Below, piece by piece: positions 31,852-42,700 of a stretch of DNA of 64,000 nt (positions are counted from its first letter, which is position 1; each line of letters opens with the position of its first letter). The position numbers and the translations under genes were made by a program. Below the pieces are notes generated by a model. It saw only the letters and a program-made list of their open reading frames with translations, did no database searches and was not told where the DNA came from. Source of the stretch: Croceicoccus pelagius (GTDB lineage Bacteria > Pseudomonadota > Alphaproteobacteria > Sphingomonadales > Sphingomonadaceae); assembly GCF_001661915.1 (NCBI RefSeq), contig NZ_LYWY01000037.1:248001-312000 (forward strand), written 5' to 3'.

Positions 31852-32472
31852 TCAGGCCTCGTGGCTGAACAGGTCCTTGTCTTCCCAGCCAGCAAGGTCG
31901 AGCAGCGCGCGCGTCGGCAGGAAATCGAAGCAGGCCTGCGCGATTTCGGTGCGGCCTTCGCGTTCGAGGCGCACCCGGAAAATCTCAACCATCTCGTGCA
32001 GGAAGCGCACGTCACTGGCGGCGTATTCCTTCTGCGCCTCGATCAGCGTTGGCGCGCCCCAGTCGCTCGACTGCTGCTGCTTGCTCATGTCCTTGCCCAG
32101 AAGCTCGGTGACCAGATTTTTAAGGCCATGGCGGTCGGTGTAGGTGCGGGTCAGCTTGCTGGCGATCTTCGTGCAGAACACCGGCCCTGCCATAACGCCG
32201 AGGTAATGCTGGATCGCGGCAAGATCGAAGCGGGCGAAGTGATAGTACTTCTCCCGCGAAGGATCGGCGAGCACGGCCTTGAGATTGGGCGCATCGTAAT
32301 CGCTGCCGACCTTGAAGCGGACGAGGTGTTCGTCGCCCTTGCCGTCGCTGATCTGTACGACGCACAGCCTGTCGCGCCGCGTGACGAGGCCCATCGTTTC
32401 CGTATCGACGGCCACGGGGCCGGGTGCGAGCACGCCTTCGGGAAGGTCTTCTTCGTGGAGGTAAACTGCCAT
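31852..32472 (-). CDS. rnd: Ribonuclease D-type 3'-5' exonuclease (short form)
   Basis: A 206-residue DEDD exonuclease acting on RNA 3' ends. Exo I is VAVDTETMGL (Asp, Glu), Exo II is YHFARFDLAAI (Asp) and Exo III is YAASDVRFLHEM (Tyr/Asp). It lacks the HRDC domains of Escherichia coli RNase D, as is usual for the short alphaproteobacterial form found upstream of lptC. It is divergent from ung. Confidence 0.92.
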   Translation of the reverse strand: MAVYLHEEDLPEGVLAPGPVAVDTETMGLVTRRDRLCVVQISDGKGDEHLVRFKVGSDYDAPNLKAVLADPSREKYYHFARFDLAAIQHYLGVMAGPVFCTKIASKLTRTYTDRHGLKNLVTELLGKDMSKQQQSSDWGAPTLIEAQKEYAASDVRFLHEMVEIFRVRLEREGRTEIAQACFDFLPTRALLDLAGWEDKDLFSHEA

Positions 32473-32552
32473 GAATGGCCCTTAGGCCGAATGGGGAAAG
32501 AGGGAAAGGGGCGGCTGGCGGCAGAAAGGCAAAAAGCCTAATCCCTTGCACG

Positions 32553-33233
32553 ATGAATGGTGAGGCGATCCCGCAATCCTGGGCCCCGGTGCTCGAACCC
32601 GTGCTTGCGTCGGACGAGGCGCGCAAGCTGGGCGGCTGGCTGCGCGGGGAGGAAGCGGGCGGCAAGACCGTCTATCCGCCGCGGGGAGAGCGGCTGCGCG
32701 CGCTGGACCTGACACCGCTGAATGAAGTGAAAGTGGTGATCCTGGGGCAGGATCCCTATCATGGGCCGGGACAGGCGCACGGGCTGGCGTTCTCGGTGCC
32801 TGACGGGGTGAAACTGCCGCCCTCGCTGCGCAATATCTTCAAGGAACTGGAAGCTGACTGCGGCACCCCGCCTTCGGGCAATGGGGACCTCACCCGCTGG
32901 GCCAAGCAGGGCGTGCTCCTGCTCAACAACGCGCTGACGGTAGAGGCGGCCAATGCGGGGTCGCACCAGAAACGCGGCTGGGATGCGATCACCGATGCCT
33001 GCGTTGCCGCAGTCGCAAGGCGCGAGGAACCGAGCGTCTTCATACTTTGGGGCAGTCACGCGCAGGGCAAGGCGCGGCGTATTCCCGAACTGTCCGGCGA
33101 CACCCGCCACTGCGTGATCGAAAGCCCGCACCCCAGCCCTCTTTCGGCCCATCGCGGGTTCTTCGGATCGAAACCCTTCAGCCGCGCCAATGCCTTCCTG
33201 AAGGCGAACGGGCGCGAGCCGGTGGCGTGGTGA
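32553..33233 (+). CDS. ung: Uracil-DNA glycosylase
   Basis: A 226-residue family 1 UDG that removes uracil from DNA. The water-activating loop VILGQDPYHGPGQAHGLAFS and the minor-groove loop ESPHPSPLSAHRGFFG are both present. LLNNALTVEAANAGSH is the conserved uracil-pocket strand. I choose the ATG at 32553 because upstream in-frame residues are unlike the family. It begins a four-gene plus-strand run (ung, two acetyltransferases, ribbon-helix-helix) with short spacings. Confidence 0.96.
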   Translation: MNGEAIPQSWAPVLEPVLASDEARKLGGWLRGEEAGGKTVYPPRGERLRALDLTPLNEVKVVILGQDPYHGPGQAHGLAFSVPDGVKLPPSLRNIFKELEADCGTPPSGNGDLTRWAKQGVLLLNNALTVEAANAGSHQKRGWDAITDACVAAVARREEPSVFILWGSHAQGKARRIPELSGDTRHCVIESPHPSPLSAHRGFFGSKPFSRANAFLKANGREPVAW

Positions 33234-33234
33234 C

Positions 33235-33744
33235 ATGAAAATCGAGCTTTTCCCGCTGACCGAGGCCGACGGGCCCGAAATGATCGCGGCGAATCGCGCC
33301 GCGCGCGGGCACCACGGCGATTTTGCGTCGCCCTGCATCGATGCAGAAAGTTTTGCCGCATGGCTGGAAGTCGCCACGGCGCCCGCCAATCGCACTCGCA
33401 TCGCGCGGACCACAGCGGGCGAACTGGTAGGCGTTTTCAACGTGACGCAAATCGCGCTGGGCAACTTTCGCAGCGCCTATCTCGGCTATCACGGCTATCC
33501 GGCGACGGCAGGCCGCGGGTTGATGACCGAGGCGATGGGCGAAGTGCTGCGCTTTGCCTTCACCGAGGTCGGGCTGCACCGGATCGAGGCGAACATCCAG
33601 CCGGAGAACACCCGGTCCATCGCGCTCGTGAAGCGGGCCGGTTTTCGCAAGGAGGGTTACAGCCCGCGATACCTGATGATCGGCGGGCAGTGGCGCGATC
33701 ACGAACGCTGGGCGATCACGGTAGAGGACTGGCACGGTCGATGA
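33235..33744 (+). CDS. GNAT family N-acetyltransferase, RimJ/RimL-like
   Basis: A 169-residue acetyltransferase. The acetyl-CoA loop is recognisable around GYHGYPATAGRGLMTEAMGE (a variant of the Q/R-x-x-G-x-A/G motif). Then come RFAFTEVGLHRIEANIQPEN and the RSIALVKRAGFRKEGY helix, the pattern of RimJ/RimL enzymes. The substrate could be a ribosomal protein N-terminus or a small molecule. It starts one base after the ung stop, so it is probably co-translated. Confidence 0.82.
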   Translation: MKIELFPLTEADGPEMIAANRAARGHHGDFASPCIDAESFAAWLEVATAPANRTRIARTTAGELVGVFNVTQIALGNFRSAYLGYHGYPATAGRGLMTEAMGEVLRFAFTEVGLHRIEANIQPENTRSIALVKRAGFRKEGYSPRYLMIGGQWRDHERWAITVEDWHGR

Positions 33745-33817
33745 CTGGACCGGATGAGGGCGGTTCGGGCATCATGCACGAAGTGACTCAGTGACCTGCG
33801 CTTACGGAGCTTGTGCG

Positions 33818-34378
33818 ATGGAACTGGTGCGCCCAACACTGGCGATGCTGCCCGAATACCGTGACGCGCTTAAGCGCGGGTTCTCGCCGCACAACATCAA
33901 CACCGAACGCGTCCGTCAGCAGCAACTGGAGCAGATTGAGGAAGATCCCGAGGGGCTGATTGCCGTGATGCACGATCCCGACGGGAAAGGCCCGCCGATC
34001 GAGATGCCCGACGGAACGCTCAAACCGCGCCTTCCCGGCATTACCCGCTGGATGTGGGAGGATGGCACCTTCATCGGCGCGATCAACTTGCGCTGGGCCA
34101 AGGGGACGAGCGCGCTTCCCGAAGGTGTGCCGGGCCATATCGGCTACACGGTCGCCGAATGGCACCGCGGCAAGGGCTATGCGACGCGTGCGCTGATCCA
34201 GATTTGCAAGGAAGCGCGCGACATCGGTCTTGAATACGTCGAACTGACCACGGATCAGGACAACATCGCCTCGCAGCGTACGATCGAGAAAGTCGGCGGG
34301 CGCGTCGTCGGGACTTTTGACGCGGGCGACATGCACCACCCCTGCCACGAAACGCTGCTGTGGCGGATCGACCTGTGA
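33818..34378 (+). CDS. GNAT family N-acetyltransferase (COG3981-like)
   Basis: A 186-residue acetyltransferase counted from ATG 33818, which has GGAG about 8 nt upstream; a GTG at 33791 would lengthen it. The acetyl-CoA site is AEWHRGKGYATRALIQICKE. The N-terminal half carries an unusual insert, HDPDGKGPPIEMPDGTLKPR. IGLEYVELTTDQDNIASQRT is the usual strand-helix before the C-terminus. Its stop overlaps the start of a ribbon-helix-helix gene (GTGA). The substrate is unknown. Confidence 0.82.
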   Translation: MELVRPTLAMLPEYRDALKRGFSPHNINTERVRQQQLEQIEEDPEGLIAVMHDPDGKGPPIEMPDGTLKPRLPGITRWMWEDGTFIGAINLRWAKGTSALPEGVPGHIGYTVAEWHRGKGYATRALIQICKEARDIGLEYVELTTDQDNIASQRTIEKVGGRVVGTFDAGDMHHPCHETLLWRIDL

Positions 34379-34608
34379 GCGATCCCTATCACCCACCGGT
34401 AAAGCGTTCTGTCGAGATCGCGGGTCACAAGACCTCGATCAGTCTCGAACCGATTTTCTGGGACATGCTGAAGGATGCCGCCGCGGCGTCGGACATGTCG
34501 ATCAACGCGCTGGTCGCGAAGATCGATGCCGAGCGGATCAGGAGCGAAACGCCGCCGGGGTTGGCCAGCGCCATCCGCGTATGGCTGGTGAAGGCGCGGC
34601 TGCCCTGA
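34375..34608 (+). CDS. Ribbon-helix-helix domain protein (RHH_4-like)
   Basis: A 77-residue protein with GTG start at 34375, overlapping the acetyltransferase stop. The strand is HKTSISLEPIFW, followed by helices LKDAAAASDMSINALVAKID and ASAIRVWLVKARL, fitting the RHH_4 family common in alphaproteobacteria. It may bind DNA as a dimer. The adjacent overlapping GNAT gene recalls acetyltransferase/RHH toxin-antitoxin pairs, though the order is reversed and no toxin role is shown. Confidence 0.8.
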   Translation: MSDPYHPPVKRSVEIAGHKTSISLEPIFWDMLKDAAAASDMSINALVAKIDAERIRSETPPGLASAIRVWLVKARLP

Positions 34609-34611
34609 CGG

Positions 34612-35091
34612 TCAGTGGATCGGGGCGGGTTCGCCCTCGGCATCGCCGTTCGCCTCGATATCGGCGATCAGCGCCTCCATCTCGCCGATTTCCCTAACCT
34701 GAGCATCGATGATGCCATTGGCGAGATCGCGCACGCGCGGGTCGGAGATGTGGGCCCGGCGGCTTGTCATGATCGCGATCGAATGGTGTGGGATCATCGC
34801 TTTCATGTAGCTGACATCGTCCACCGTTTCCTGGCTACGCACGAGCCAGAGCGATCCTGCGAAAACGGCGACGCTTGCGCCCATGATCAGGAACTTGACC
34901 GGCGGACGGTCGTACATCTTCCACATGAAGCCGAGCATGATGACGGCCATGACCGCCCCCATCAGCAGAGCCATCCACGCACGCGTCTGGCTGAACCAGA
35001 TGTGCGACATCTCATAGGTGTTGAGATACATCAGGCCGTACATCACCACGGTCGATGTCGCGATCATCGCGAAAAAACGCTTATAGGTCAT
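34612..35091 (-). CDS. DUF305 domain membrane protein
   Basis: A 159-residue protein with three N-terminal hydrophobic segments (about residues 7-25, 37-57, 68-84), then a helical ferritin-like DUF305 part carrying the signature MIPHHSIAIMTSRRA. Its His and Met residues suggest metal, perhaps copper, binding by analogy with CopM-type DUF305 proteins. It ends in an acidic tail. It is convergent with the ribbon-helix-helix gene (3 nt apart). A metal-related role is inference. Confidence 0.85.
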   Translation of the reverse strand: MTYKRFFAMIATSTVVMYGLMYLNTYEMSHIWFSQTRAWMALLMGAVMAVIMLGFMWKMYDRPPVKFLIMGASVAVFAGSLWLVRSQETVDDVSYMKAMIPHHSIAIMTSRRAHISDPRVRDLANGIIDAQVREIGEMEALIADIEANGDAEGEPAPIH

Positions 35092-35157
35092 GGCGGTGCG
35101 GGCCTTTCAAAGCAGAAGGGGCAGGTTTCCCCGCCCCTCGCTTCGTTTTTCAGGCGA

Positions 35158-35403
35158 TCAGTACGTCGCTGCCGGATCGCTTGCCGGGAAACTCTCGTCG
35201 AGCGTCTCGTCGGTCTTCGACCAGGTCTTCGGCTTGTCGCGCATGGCATCGGGACCAGCGTCGCGGACCGGGGTGACCTCGTTCGAGGGCGTGGCCTTCG
35301 GGCCTTCGTCGTCGTAGGCGGCGGGAACGCCGTTGCGGTTGGTGTAATAGCGATACCCGGCATAACCGAGCGCGCCGAGGGCGGCCATCTTGATGAGACC
35401 CAT
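35158..35403 (-). CDS. Small conserved-motif membrane protein
   Basis: An 81-residue protein. AAGGAG lies just upstream of ATG 35403, which fixes the start. A short hydrophobic helix (LIKMAALGALGYAGYRYY) is followed by a polar stretch ending DETLDESFPASDPAATY. The DESFPASDP tail is a short motif I recall in many small proteins of Sphingomonadales and Rhizobiales, often stress related. The function is unknown. Confidence 0.75.
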   Translation of the reverse strand: MGLIKMAALGALGYAGYRYYTNRNGVPAAYDDEGPKATPSNEVTPVRDAGPDAMRDKPKTWSKTDETLDESFPASDPAATY

Positions 35404-35475
35404 GATGTTTCTCCTTGGTTCTTTTGCCATCAGAACGCACGAGGCGGGTCATTTGTTTCGATAAATTCGCGGGGC

Positions 35476-37179
35476 CTATAGCCCAACGGCCTTGAGCGCC
35501 GCGTCCATCGCGCCTTCCAGCCCGCCGCGCGCGCCCGCGCCCTTGCGGCCCGCCATCGGTGCTTCCTCGACGATAAGCATTCCTTCGCCGTCGAGCACGC
35601 GGTCTTTCAGCAATTGTTCGCGGCCAAGGAAATAGGGCCAGAACGTTTCCGTCCGGGCTACGGAATAGTCAAGTTCGGCGCTGAAGCCGACGAGCTGGTC
35701 CTGCCCGAAGATGCGCCCCGCGCCCGCCGGCTCGACCCGCACTCCGCGCCCGCCCTTGATGACGAGGCGGGCAGGGCCGTGGAATACGAGGAAGCGAAGC
35801 TGCATCGTAAGCCAGGCGTTGAGCGAGAAGAGCCGCCAATGGCTGGTGATCCGCATCGGGTGGCCCTGCTTCTGAACGACGGCCGCCAGCGCGCGGGGGT
35901 GAAGGACCGCCGCGCCGCCTTCGGGCAGCGTGACTTCGGTGACTTCGGCAAAGGGATCGTGGACGGCGGAAATCGTCGTAACTTCGCCCACGCCCCGGAT
36001 CCGGGTGAGGAACCAGAGCCCGCTGGCCAGGCTGGAAAGCGGGTGCTTGACGTCGAGCATCCACTGCGTTTCCTTCGCCCCGCTGACCGAGCTGCTCTGC
36101 AGATAGTCCTGCCGCACCAGCAGTTCCTCGCCCGCGCCGAGCTGGACCGCGATCGAGGTGCGGCTGGCCCCGGCAGGCGGCATGGGCGCGCCGATGCCGC
36201 CGGGCACGGCGATGCGGATTGAGGGGCGGCGCTCTGCCATCGGCGCAAGGACGAACCAGAACAGCAGGCGGATGAGGTAAGGCATCGCAATGATCAACAG
36301 CAGCGCGATGAACGCCTGCCAAAGGATCGCGGTCATGCCCCAGTCGGCCCATTTCTTGCGGATCTGCGCGCGGGCCGATCCTTCCGCGCCTTCACGTTCA
36401 CGGGCGACTGCTTCGCGCAGCATGGTGTCGGCGCTTTCCAGACGGTCTTCGGACCATGCTCCTGCACGGGCGACGGCGGCACCACCCTTGCGCGTTTCGT
36501 CGAGGATTTCCTTCACGCGTTCGCTGCGGGCGGCGAGTGCGGCAACGCCCGAACACTGGTCATCGCGATAGGCCCGAAGCCGCCTGCCTTCGCCGGTAAT
36601 GCTGCCGAAGATGCGGCCCAGACCGCGCCGCGCTTCGTACTGCTCCACCGCGGTCTTGGCGGCGTCGCAGGCACGCACGGCATTGCGCCACTTGGTATCC
36701 GCGTCGCGCCAGGCCTTGATCGCGGCGGTCATCATGGCCGCACGGTCGATCTGCGCCTCTGTCGCCGCGATCGAGCGTTCGAGCCCCGCGATCTTGCGCG
36801 TGGCGACCGCGATTTCGAGTTCGAGCGTCTGATCCGCGATGATCGCGTCGCTGTCGGCCAGCGCGATGCTGGCGCGGCGCCTGAGGTCCGAACGGCGTTT
36901 GCTGACCAGCGCAGCCCGCTCGGCCTTTGCGTCGGCCAGCATGGCCTCGAGCACTTCGACCGACCGCCCGCGCGCATCGGCTTCGGCTTGTTGCAGGGCT
37001 TCCTCGCCCGCATCGCGCTGCACTTCTATCGCGGCGAGCGTTTCTTCCAGCTTTGCCGCGCGCAGTTCCTGTTCCGCGCCGACTTGCCACGCATTCCAGA
37101 CCAGCAGCGCGCCGATCAGCAGGACCCACAGCACGAAGTGCCGCGCGATCCAGCCGATGACGAGTTTGACGATCTGCAC
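35476..37179 (-). CDS. Membrane coiled-coil protein with possible AIM24-like C-terminal domain
   Basis: A 567-residue protein. One transmembrane helix lies at about 10-30. A long charged coiled coil (about 35-150) follows, then a linker with two Cys. A second hydrophobic segment is at about 280-312 (ILWQAFIALLLIIAMPYLIR), then a 250-residue beta-rich C-terminal part. The latter contains LVFHGPARLVIKGGRGVRVE, LVGFSAELDYSV and DRVLDGEGMLIVEEAP, an arrangement reminiscent of the AIM24/DUF124 (COG2013) fold. I do not recognise the full architecture. It is flanked by murA on the same strand (58 nt away), so an envelope function is plausible but unproven. Confidence 0.7.
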   Translation of the reverse strand: MQIVKLVIGWIARHFVLWVLLIGALLVWNAWQVGAEQELRAAKLEETLAAIEVQRDAGEEALQQAEADARGRSVEVLEAMLADAKAERAALVSKRRSDLRRRASIALADSDAIIADQTLELEIAVATRKIAGLERSIAATEAQIDRAAMMTAAIKAWRDADTKWRNAVRACDAAKTAVEQYEARRGLGRIFGSITGEGRRLRAYRDDQCSGVAALAARSERVKEILDETRKGGAAVARAGAWSEDRLESADTMLREAVAREREGAEGSARAQIRKKWADWGMTAILWQAFIALLLIIAMPYLIRLLFWFVLAPMAERRPSIRIAVPGGIGAPMPPAGASRTSIAVQLGAGEELLVRQDYLQSSSVSGAKETQWMLDVKHPLSSLASGLWFLTRIRGVGEVTTISAVHDPFAEVTEVTLPEGGAAVLHPRALAAVVQKQGHPMRITSHWRLFSLNAWLTMQLRFLVFHGPARLVIKGGRGVRVEPAGAGRIFGQDQLVGFSAELDYSVARTETFWPYFLGREQLLKDRVLDGEGMLIVEEAPMAGRKGAGARGGLEGAMDAALKAVGL

Positions 37180-37236
37180 GCGGGCCAGACTAACCGGTCA
37201 GGCGCGGGCGTAAAGCGCGGCCCGCGCCCAGAGGGA

Positions 37237-38520
<1,284 letters not shown>

Positions 38521-38687
38521 TCCCCGCCTTTACCCCGTTTTGCGTAATGGGCAAGCAACCGCGCGGGAGACATGCGGTTCCCCCATGTTTCGAACGGCAG
38601 TTCCATCCGCCCTTGAACCCGGCCCCCTGCCATGCCTAGGTTGCAGTGCACCATTCGCGAACGAACACAGGGACGTCTGCCGACCTC

Positions 38688-39569
38688 ATGAGCTCTTCTG
38701 AACGCAAGCCGATCCGCAAGGCCGTTTTCCCCGTTGCCGGTCTCGGCACCCGATTCCTGCCTGCGACGAAGGCAATTCCGAAAGAGCTTCTTCCCGTCGT
38801 CGACCGCCCGCTGATCCAGTACGCCATCGACGAAGCGCGCGAGGCGGGGATCGAGCAGATGATCTTCGTCACCGGCCGCGGCAAGACCGCGCTGGTCGAG
38901 AATTTCGACATCGCCTACGAGCTTGAGCAGACCATGCGGGAACGCGGCAAGGACATGAGCCCGCTTGACGATACGCGCTTTACGCCGGGCGATCTCATTA
39001 CCGTGCGCCAGCAGGTCCCGATGGGCCTTGGCCATGCGATCTGGTGTGCGCGTGCCGTGGTGGGCGATGAACCCTTCGCCATCCTGCTTCCCGATGAACT
39101 GATGTGGGGCAAGCCCAACTGCATGAAGCAGATGGTCGATGCCTATAACGAGGTTGGCGGCAACCTGATCTCGGTGCTCGAAGTCCCGCACGAGGAAGTC
39201 TACAAGTACGGCGTCATCACGCCGGGCGAGACGAGTGGCAATTTGACCGAAGTGAAGGGCCTGGTCGAAAAACCTGCGGTGGAAGACGCGCCGTCGAACA
39301 AGATCGTGTCGGGCCGCTACATCCTCCAGCCCGAGGTCATGCGTACGCTCGAAACGCAGGAAAAGGGCGCGGGCGGCGAGATCCAGCTGACCGATGCCAT
39401 GGCCAAGATGATCGGCAGCCAGCCGTTCCATGCCGTGACCTTCGAAGGCGAACGGTTCGACTGCGGCTCGAAACTCGGCTTTGTCGAGGCGACGCTGAAG
39501 CTCGCCCTTGAACGCGAGGACATGGGCAAGGACGTGCGCGCCATCGCGGAGCGTCTGCTGGCGCAGTGA
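38688..39569 (+). CDS. galU: UTP-glucose-1-phosphate uridylyltransferase
   Basis: A 293-residue nucleotidyltransferase that makes UDP-glucose for surface glycans. The signature FPVAGLGTRFLPATKAIPKE lies at the N-terminus, with VDRPLIQYAIDEA, LPDELMWG and LVEKPAVEDAPSN further on. The ATG at 38688 is chosen over an upstream in-frame ATG at 38646, whose residues are unlike the family. It may supply the glycan island 8 kb upstream, though it is not part of that operon. Confidence 0.95.
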   Translation: MSSSERKPIRKAVFPVAGLGTRFLPATKAIPKELLPVVDRPLIQYAIDEAREAGIEQMIFVTGRGKTALVENFDIAYELEQTMRERGKDMSPLDDTRFTPGDLITVRQQVPMGLGHAIWCARAVVGDEPFAILLPDELMWGKPNCMKQMVDAYNEVGGNLISVLEVPHEEVYKYGVITPGETSGNLTEVKGLVEKPAVEDAPSNKIVSGRYILQPEVMRTLETQEKGAGGEIQLTDAMAKMIGSQPFHAVTFEGERFDCGSKLGFVEATLKLALEREDMGKDVRAIAERLLAQ

Positions 39570-39714
39570 TCACCCAATGACGGGCTGGGCTGGCGGTATC
39601 GACTATAGCCCGCATTCCGGTTTCCGGAAAAATACCTAACGCCCTGTTTGCCATGGTTTTGTTGCCCCGCGCCTAGGCAAGCTGTCTGAACATGACAGCA
39701 AAGGGCGCAAAGGC

Positions 39715-42700
39715 ATGACGAACGACGCGGTCTGGGAAGAAAAGCCCTCGGTACCTGGCGCGGTCGCGCATCTGGCGATGGGTGCCGCAATGGCGGCAAC
39801 GGCGCTTCTGCTCGCGGTTGCATCCCTCTCGGTCCCGCATGACGGCGGGTTGGCGGCGTTGTGGCTGCCCAATGCCGTCGTGCTAGGCGCTATCCTTTCG
39901 GTACGCCGCCAGTTGCTATCCGCAGCTCTTGCAGGCGCAGGGGCCGGTCTGTTCCTTGGAGAGATTGCAGGCAAAATCCAGCCCGATGTGGCCGCGGCCC
40001 TGACGGCAGCGAATATTGCCGAGATCGCGATTGCCGTTCTGCTCACGCGCAAGGTCTGCGGCGATACGGTCGACTTCACCGATCCCACCGCGTTCTTCCG
40101 ATTTATCGCTGCAATGCTTGCAGGCGCCGCTGTATCGGGGGTGCTGGTGCTGGCCCTCGTCTCTGATGCGCCCGTGCTGTTCGCGGCGCGCCATGCCAGC
40201 GGGCTGGTCTTCATCGCGCCGCTCACGATTGTCGCCATCGGTGCATGGCGGACGCGAGGGCAGGGCGGGATGCTCGTGCCGGTTCCGGTGCTGGGTATTG
40301 TTGTTCTCGGCTCGCTCGCGATCTTCTTGCAGTCGAGCTTTCCCTTCCTGTTCCTCGTGACCCCGCTCGTCGTGCTGGCGGGGATCAGTTCGGGCATTGG
40401 CGGCACGGCTTTCGTGCTGGTGCTCATCGCGACGATCGGTACGGCGGCGACGGCCTTCGGCAGTGGCCCGATCACGTTGACACGCGGCGATCCGGCCTTG
40501 CAGTTCGTGACGCTGCAACTTTTCCTCGGCTCTCTGACGCTGGTCGGCCTGCCGCTTGCCGGGTTGATCGAGCGCGGGATCCGCGACCGCGAGGCCCTTC
40601 GCAAGAGCCGCGATGACAAGCGCCGCCTGCTCGACAATATCGACGAGGTATTCTTTTCTATTGGCAACGACGGGACATGGCAGACCCTCAACGCCGCGTG
40701 GGACCGGATCACGGGGCGCCAGAGCGAGATGTCGATCGGGCAACCCTACGACCTGTTCCTGCCGCCCGCAGAGCGCGAGCGGATTGCGCCGGAAATGGCG
40801 CGTCTTCGCGCAGGCCTGATCTCGGTGTTGCAGATCGAACTCGCCTTCGAACGCCCCGATGGAGAAGAGCGTCATGTAGAGATGCGGATGCGCTGCACAC
40901 GGGATGCATCCGGGCGTGCGCAGGGCGTGATGGGGCACATGCTCGATGTATCGGACAAGGCGACGGGCCGCATGGCGCTGGAGGCGAGCGAGCGGAAATT
41001 CGCCACGCTGGCCGAGTTGGCACCTGCAGGCCTGTTCCTTACCAATGCGCGCGGCGAATGTACCTGGGTGAACCGCGCGTGGCAGGAATCGACCGGGATG
41101 CTGGGCGAACAGTGGCGTGGGCATGGCTGGGCCGACGCAATCCATCCCGACGATTTCGACAGGGTCTTTTACGCCTGGATGGCTGCGACTGCCGCGCGCA
41201 GCACTTTTGCCGACACGTGGCGGTGGCTGCGCCCCGACGGTTCGGTCGTCTGGCTGACGTGCGCCGCCGCGCCCCAATTCGATGGGGAAGGGCGTCTTAC
41301 GGGCCATATCGGCATCAACATGGACATCACCGACTTGCGCGTGGCCGAAGCCGAACTGGCCGAGCGTGAGCGGCGGATCAAGACGATCACCGATAATGTG
41401 CGCGATGCGCTGTTCATGGTGCAGGCCGATGGCACTTGCACTTATGCCTCCCCTTACGCGGGTTCGATGCTCGATCGCGAACCCGATACGCTTGTCGACC
41501 GACCTTTCGCCGCGCTGTTCGGGCGCGATGCACAATTGGCGATAGACCGGCGCCTGCGCCCGCTCTGGAGCGGGGAAGAGCGGAACTGTACATTGCAGTT
41601 CCGCATGGACGACGCGGCGGGCGGCCGCTGGATGGACGCGCACTTGTCCGCGGTTCCGGGCGAGCATGGCGTGGCCTCGATCGTGGCATCGGTGCGCGAC
41701 ATTTCGGATGCCAAGCAGCTGGAAGCGGATCTTACCAAGGCACGGCAGAAGGCAGAGCACGCCGCAAAGGCCAAGGCGACGTTTCTTGCAAACATGAGCC
41801 ACGAGATTCGCACCCCGATGAACGGGGTAATCGGTTTTACCGATCTGCTGCTCGATTCAGGGTTGAACGATACGCAGCGCCGCCACGCGCAGCTTATCGC
41901 CGATTCCGGTCGTGCGATGATGCGGTTGCTGAACGACATTCTCGATATGTCGAAGATCGATTCCGGGAAGCTCACCATCGTGCCCGCTACGGTCGATTTG
42001 CGTGCCAAGATCGATGCGTGCGTCAGGCTGTTGCAACCCGTCGCTGACCGCGCGGGCATTTTGCTTGAAGCGAAAGTCGAAGACGACGTGCCCTTGCGCC
42101 TCGTCGGCGATCCGTTGCGGCTGCGCCAGATCCTGCTCAATCTCATTGGCAATGCCGTGAAGTTCACTGAACACGGCAGCGTATCGGTCCACGCCAGAGC
42201 GAAAGCCGACTTCCTGGAAATCAGCATCGCCGACACCGGCATCGGCATTTCGCCCGGACGGCTGAACGATATTTTCGACCAGTTCCGACAGGCAGACGGC
42301 TCGATCGCGAGGAAGTACGGCGGGACGGGGCTGGGGCTTGCGATCTCGAGCCAGTTGGCCCGTCTGATGGGTGGGAAGATCGTCGTTGAATCGCGTCTCG
42401 ATCATGGGACGACTTTCACAGTTCGTATCCCGCTTATCGCCGTTTCCGATGTTTCGGAACCGCGGGACGATGCGTTTCTGTCTCCTTTGCCGGATATCTT
42501 GCCGCCTGCCCCATCCAGACCGGCATTGCCGCAGATAGGGCCACAAACGGGAGACGCCGCTCGCGTGCTCGTGGCCGAGGACAACGATATAAACCAGGAA
42601 CTGGTCCTGGCTATGGCGCGCAGCGCCGGCCTCGATCCCGATCTGGCGGTGGACGGGACAGAAGCAATCGCCATGGTTGAGGCGACTCATGCCGAGGGGC

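Noticed and set aside
39615-39629. TTCCGG-TTT-CCGGAA hairpin before the kinase gene
   Set aside because: It is short and followed by A residues, not T, on the plus strand, so I do not treat it as a terminator.
39916-41802. 628-residue open frame antisense to the hybrid kinase
   Set aside because: It is opposite MASE1-like and PAS coding sequence and shows no domain.
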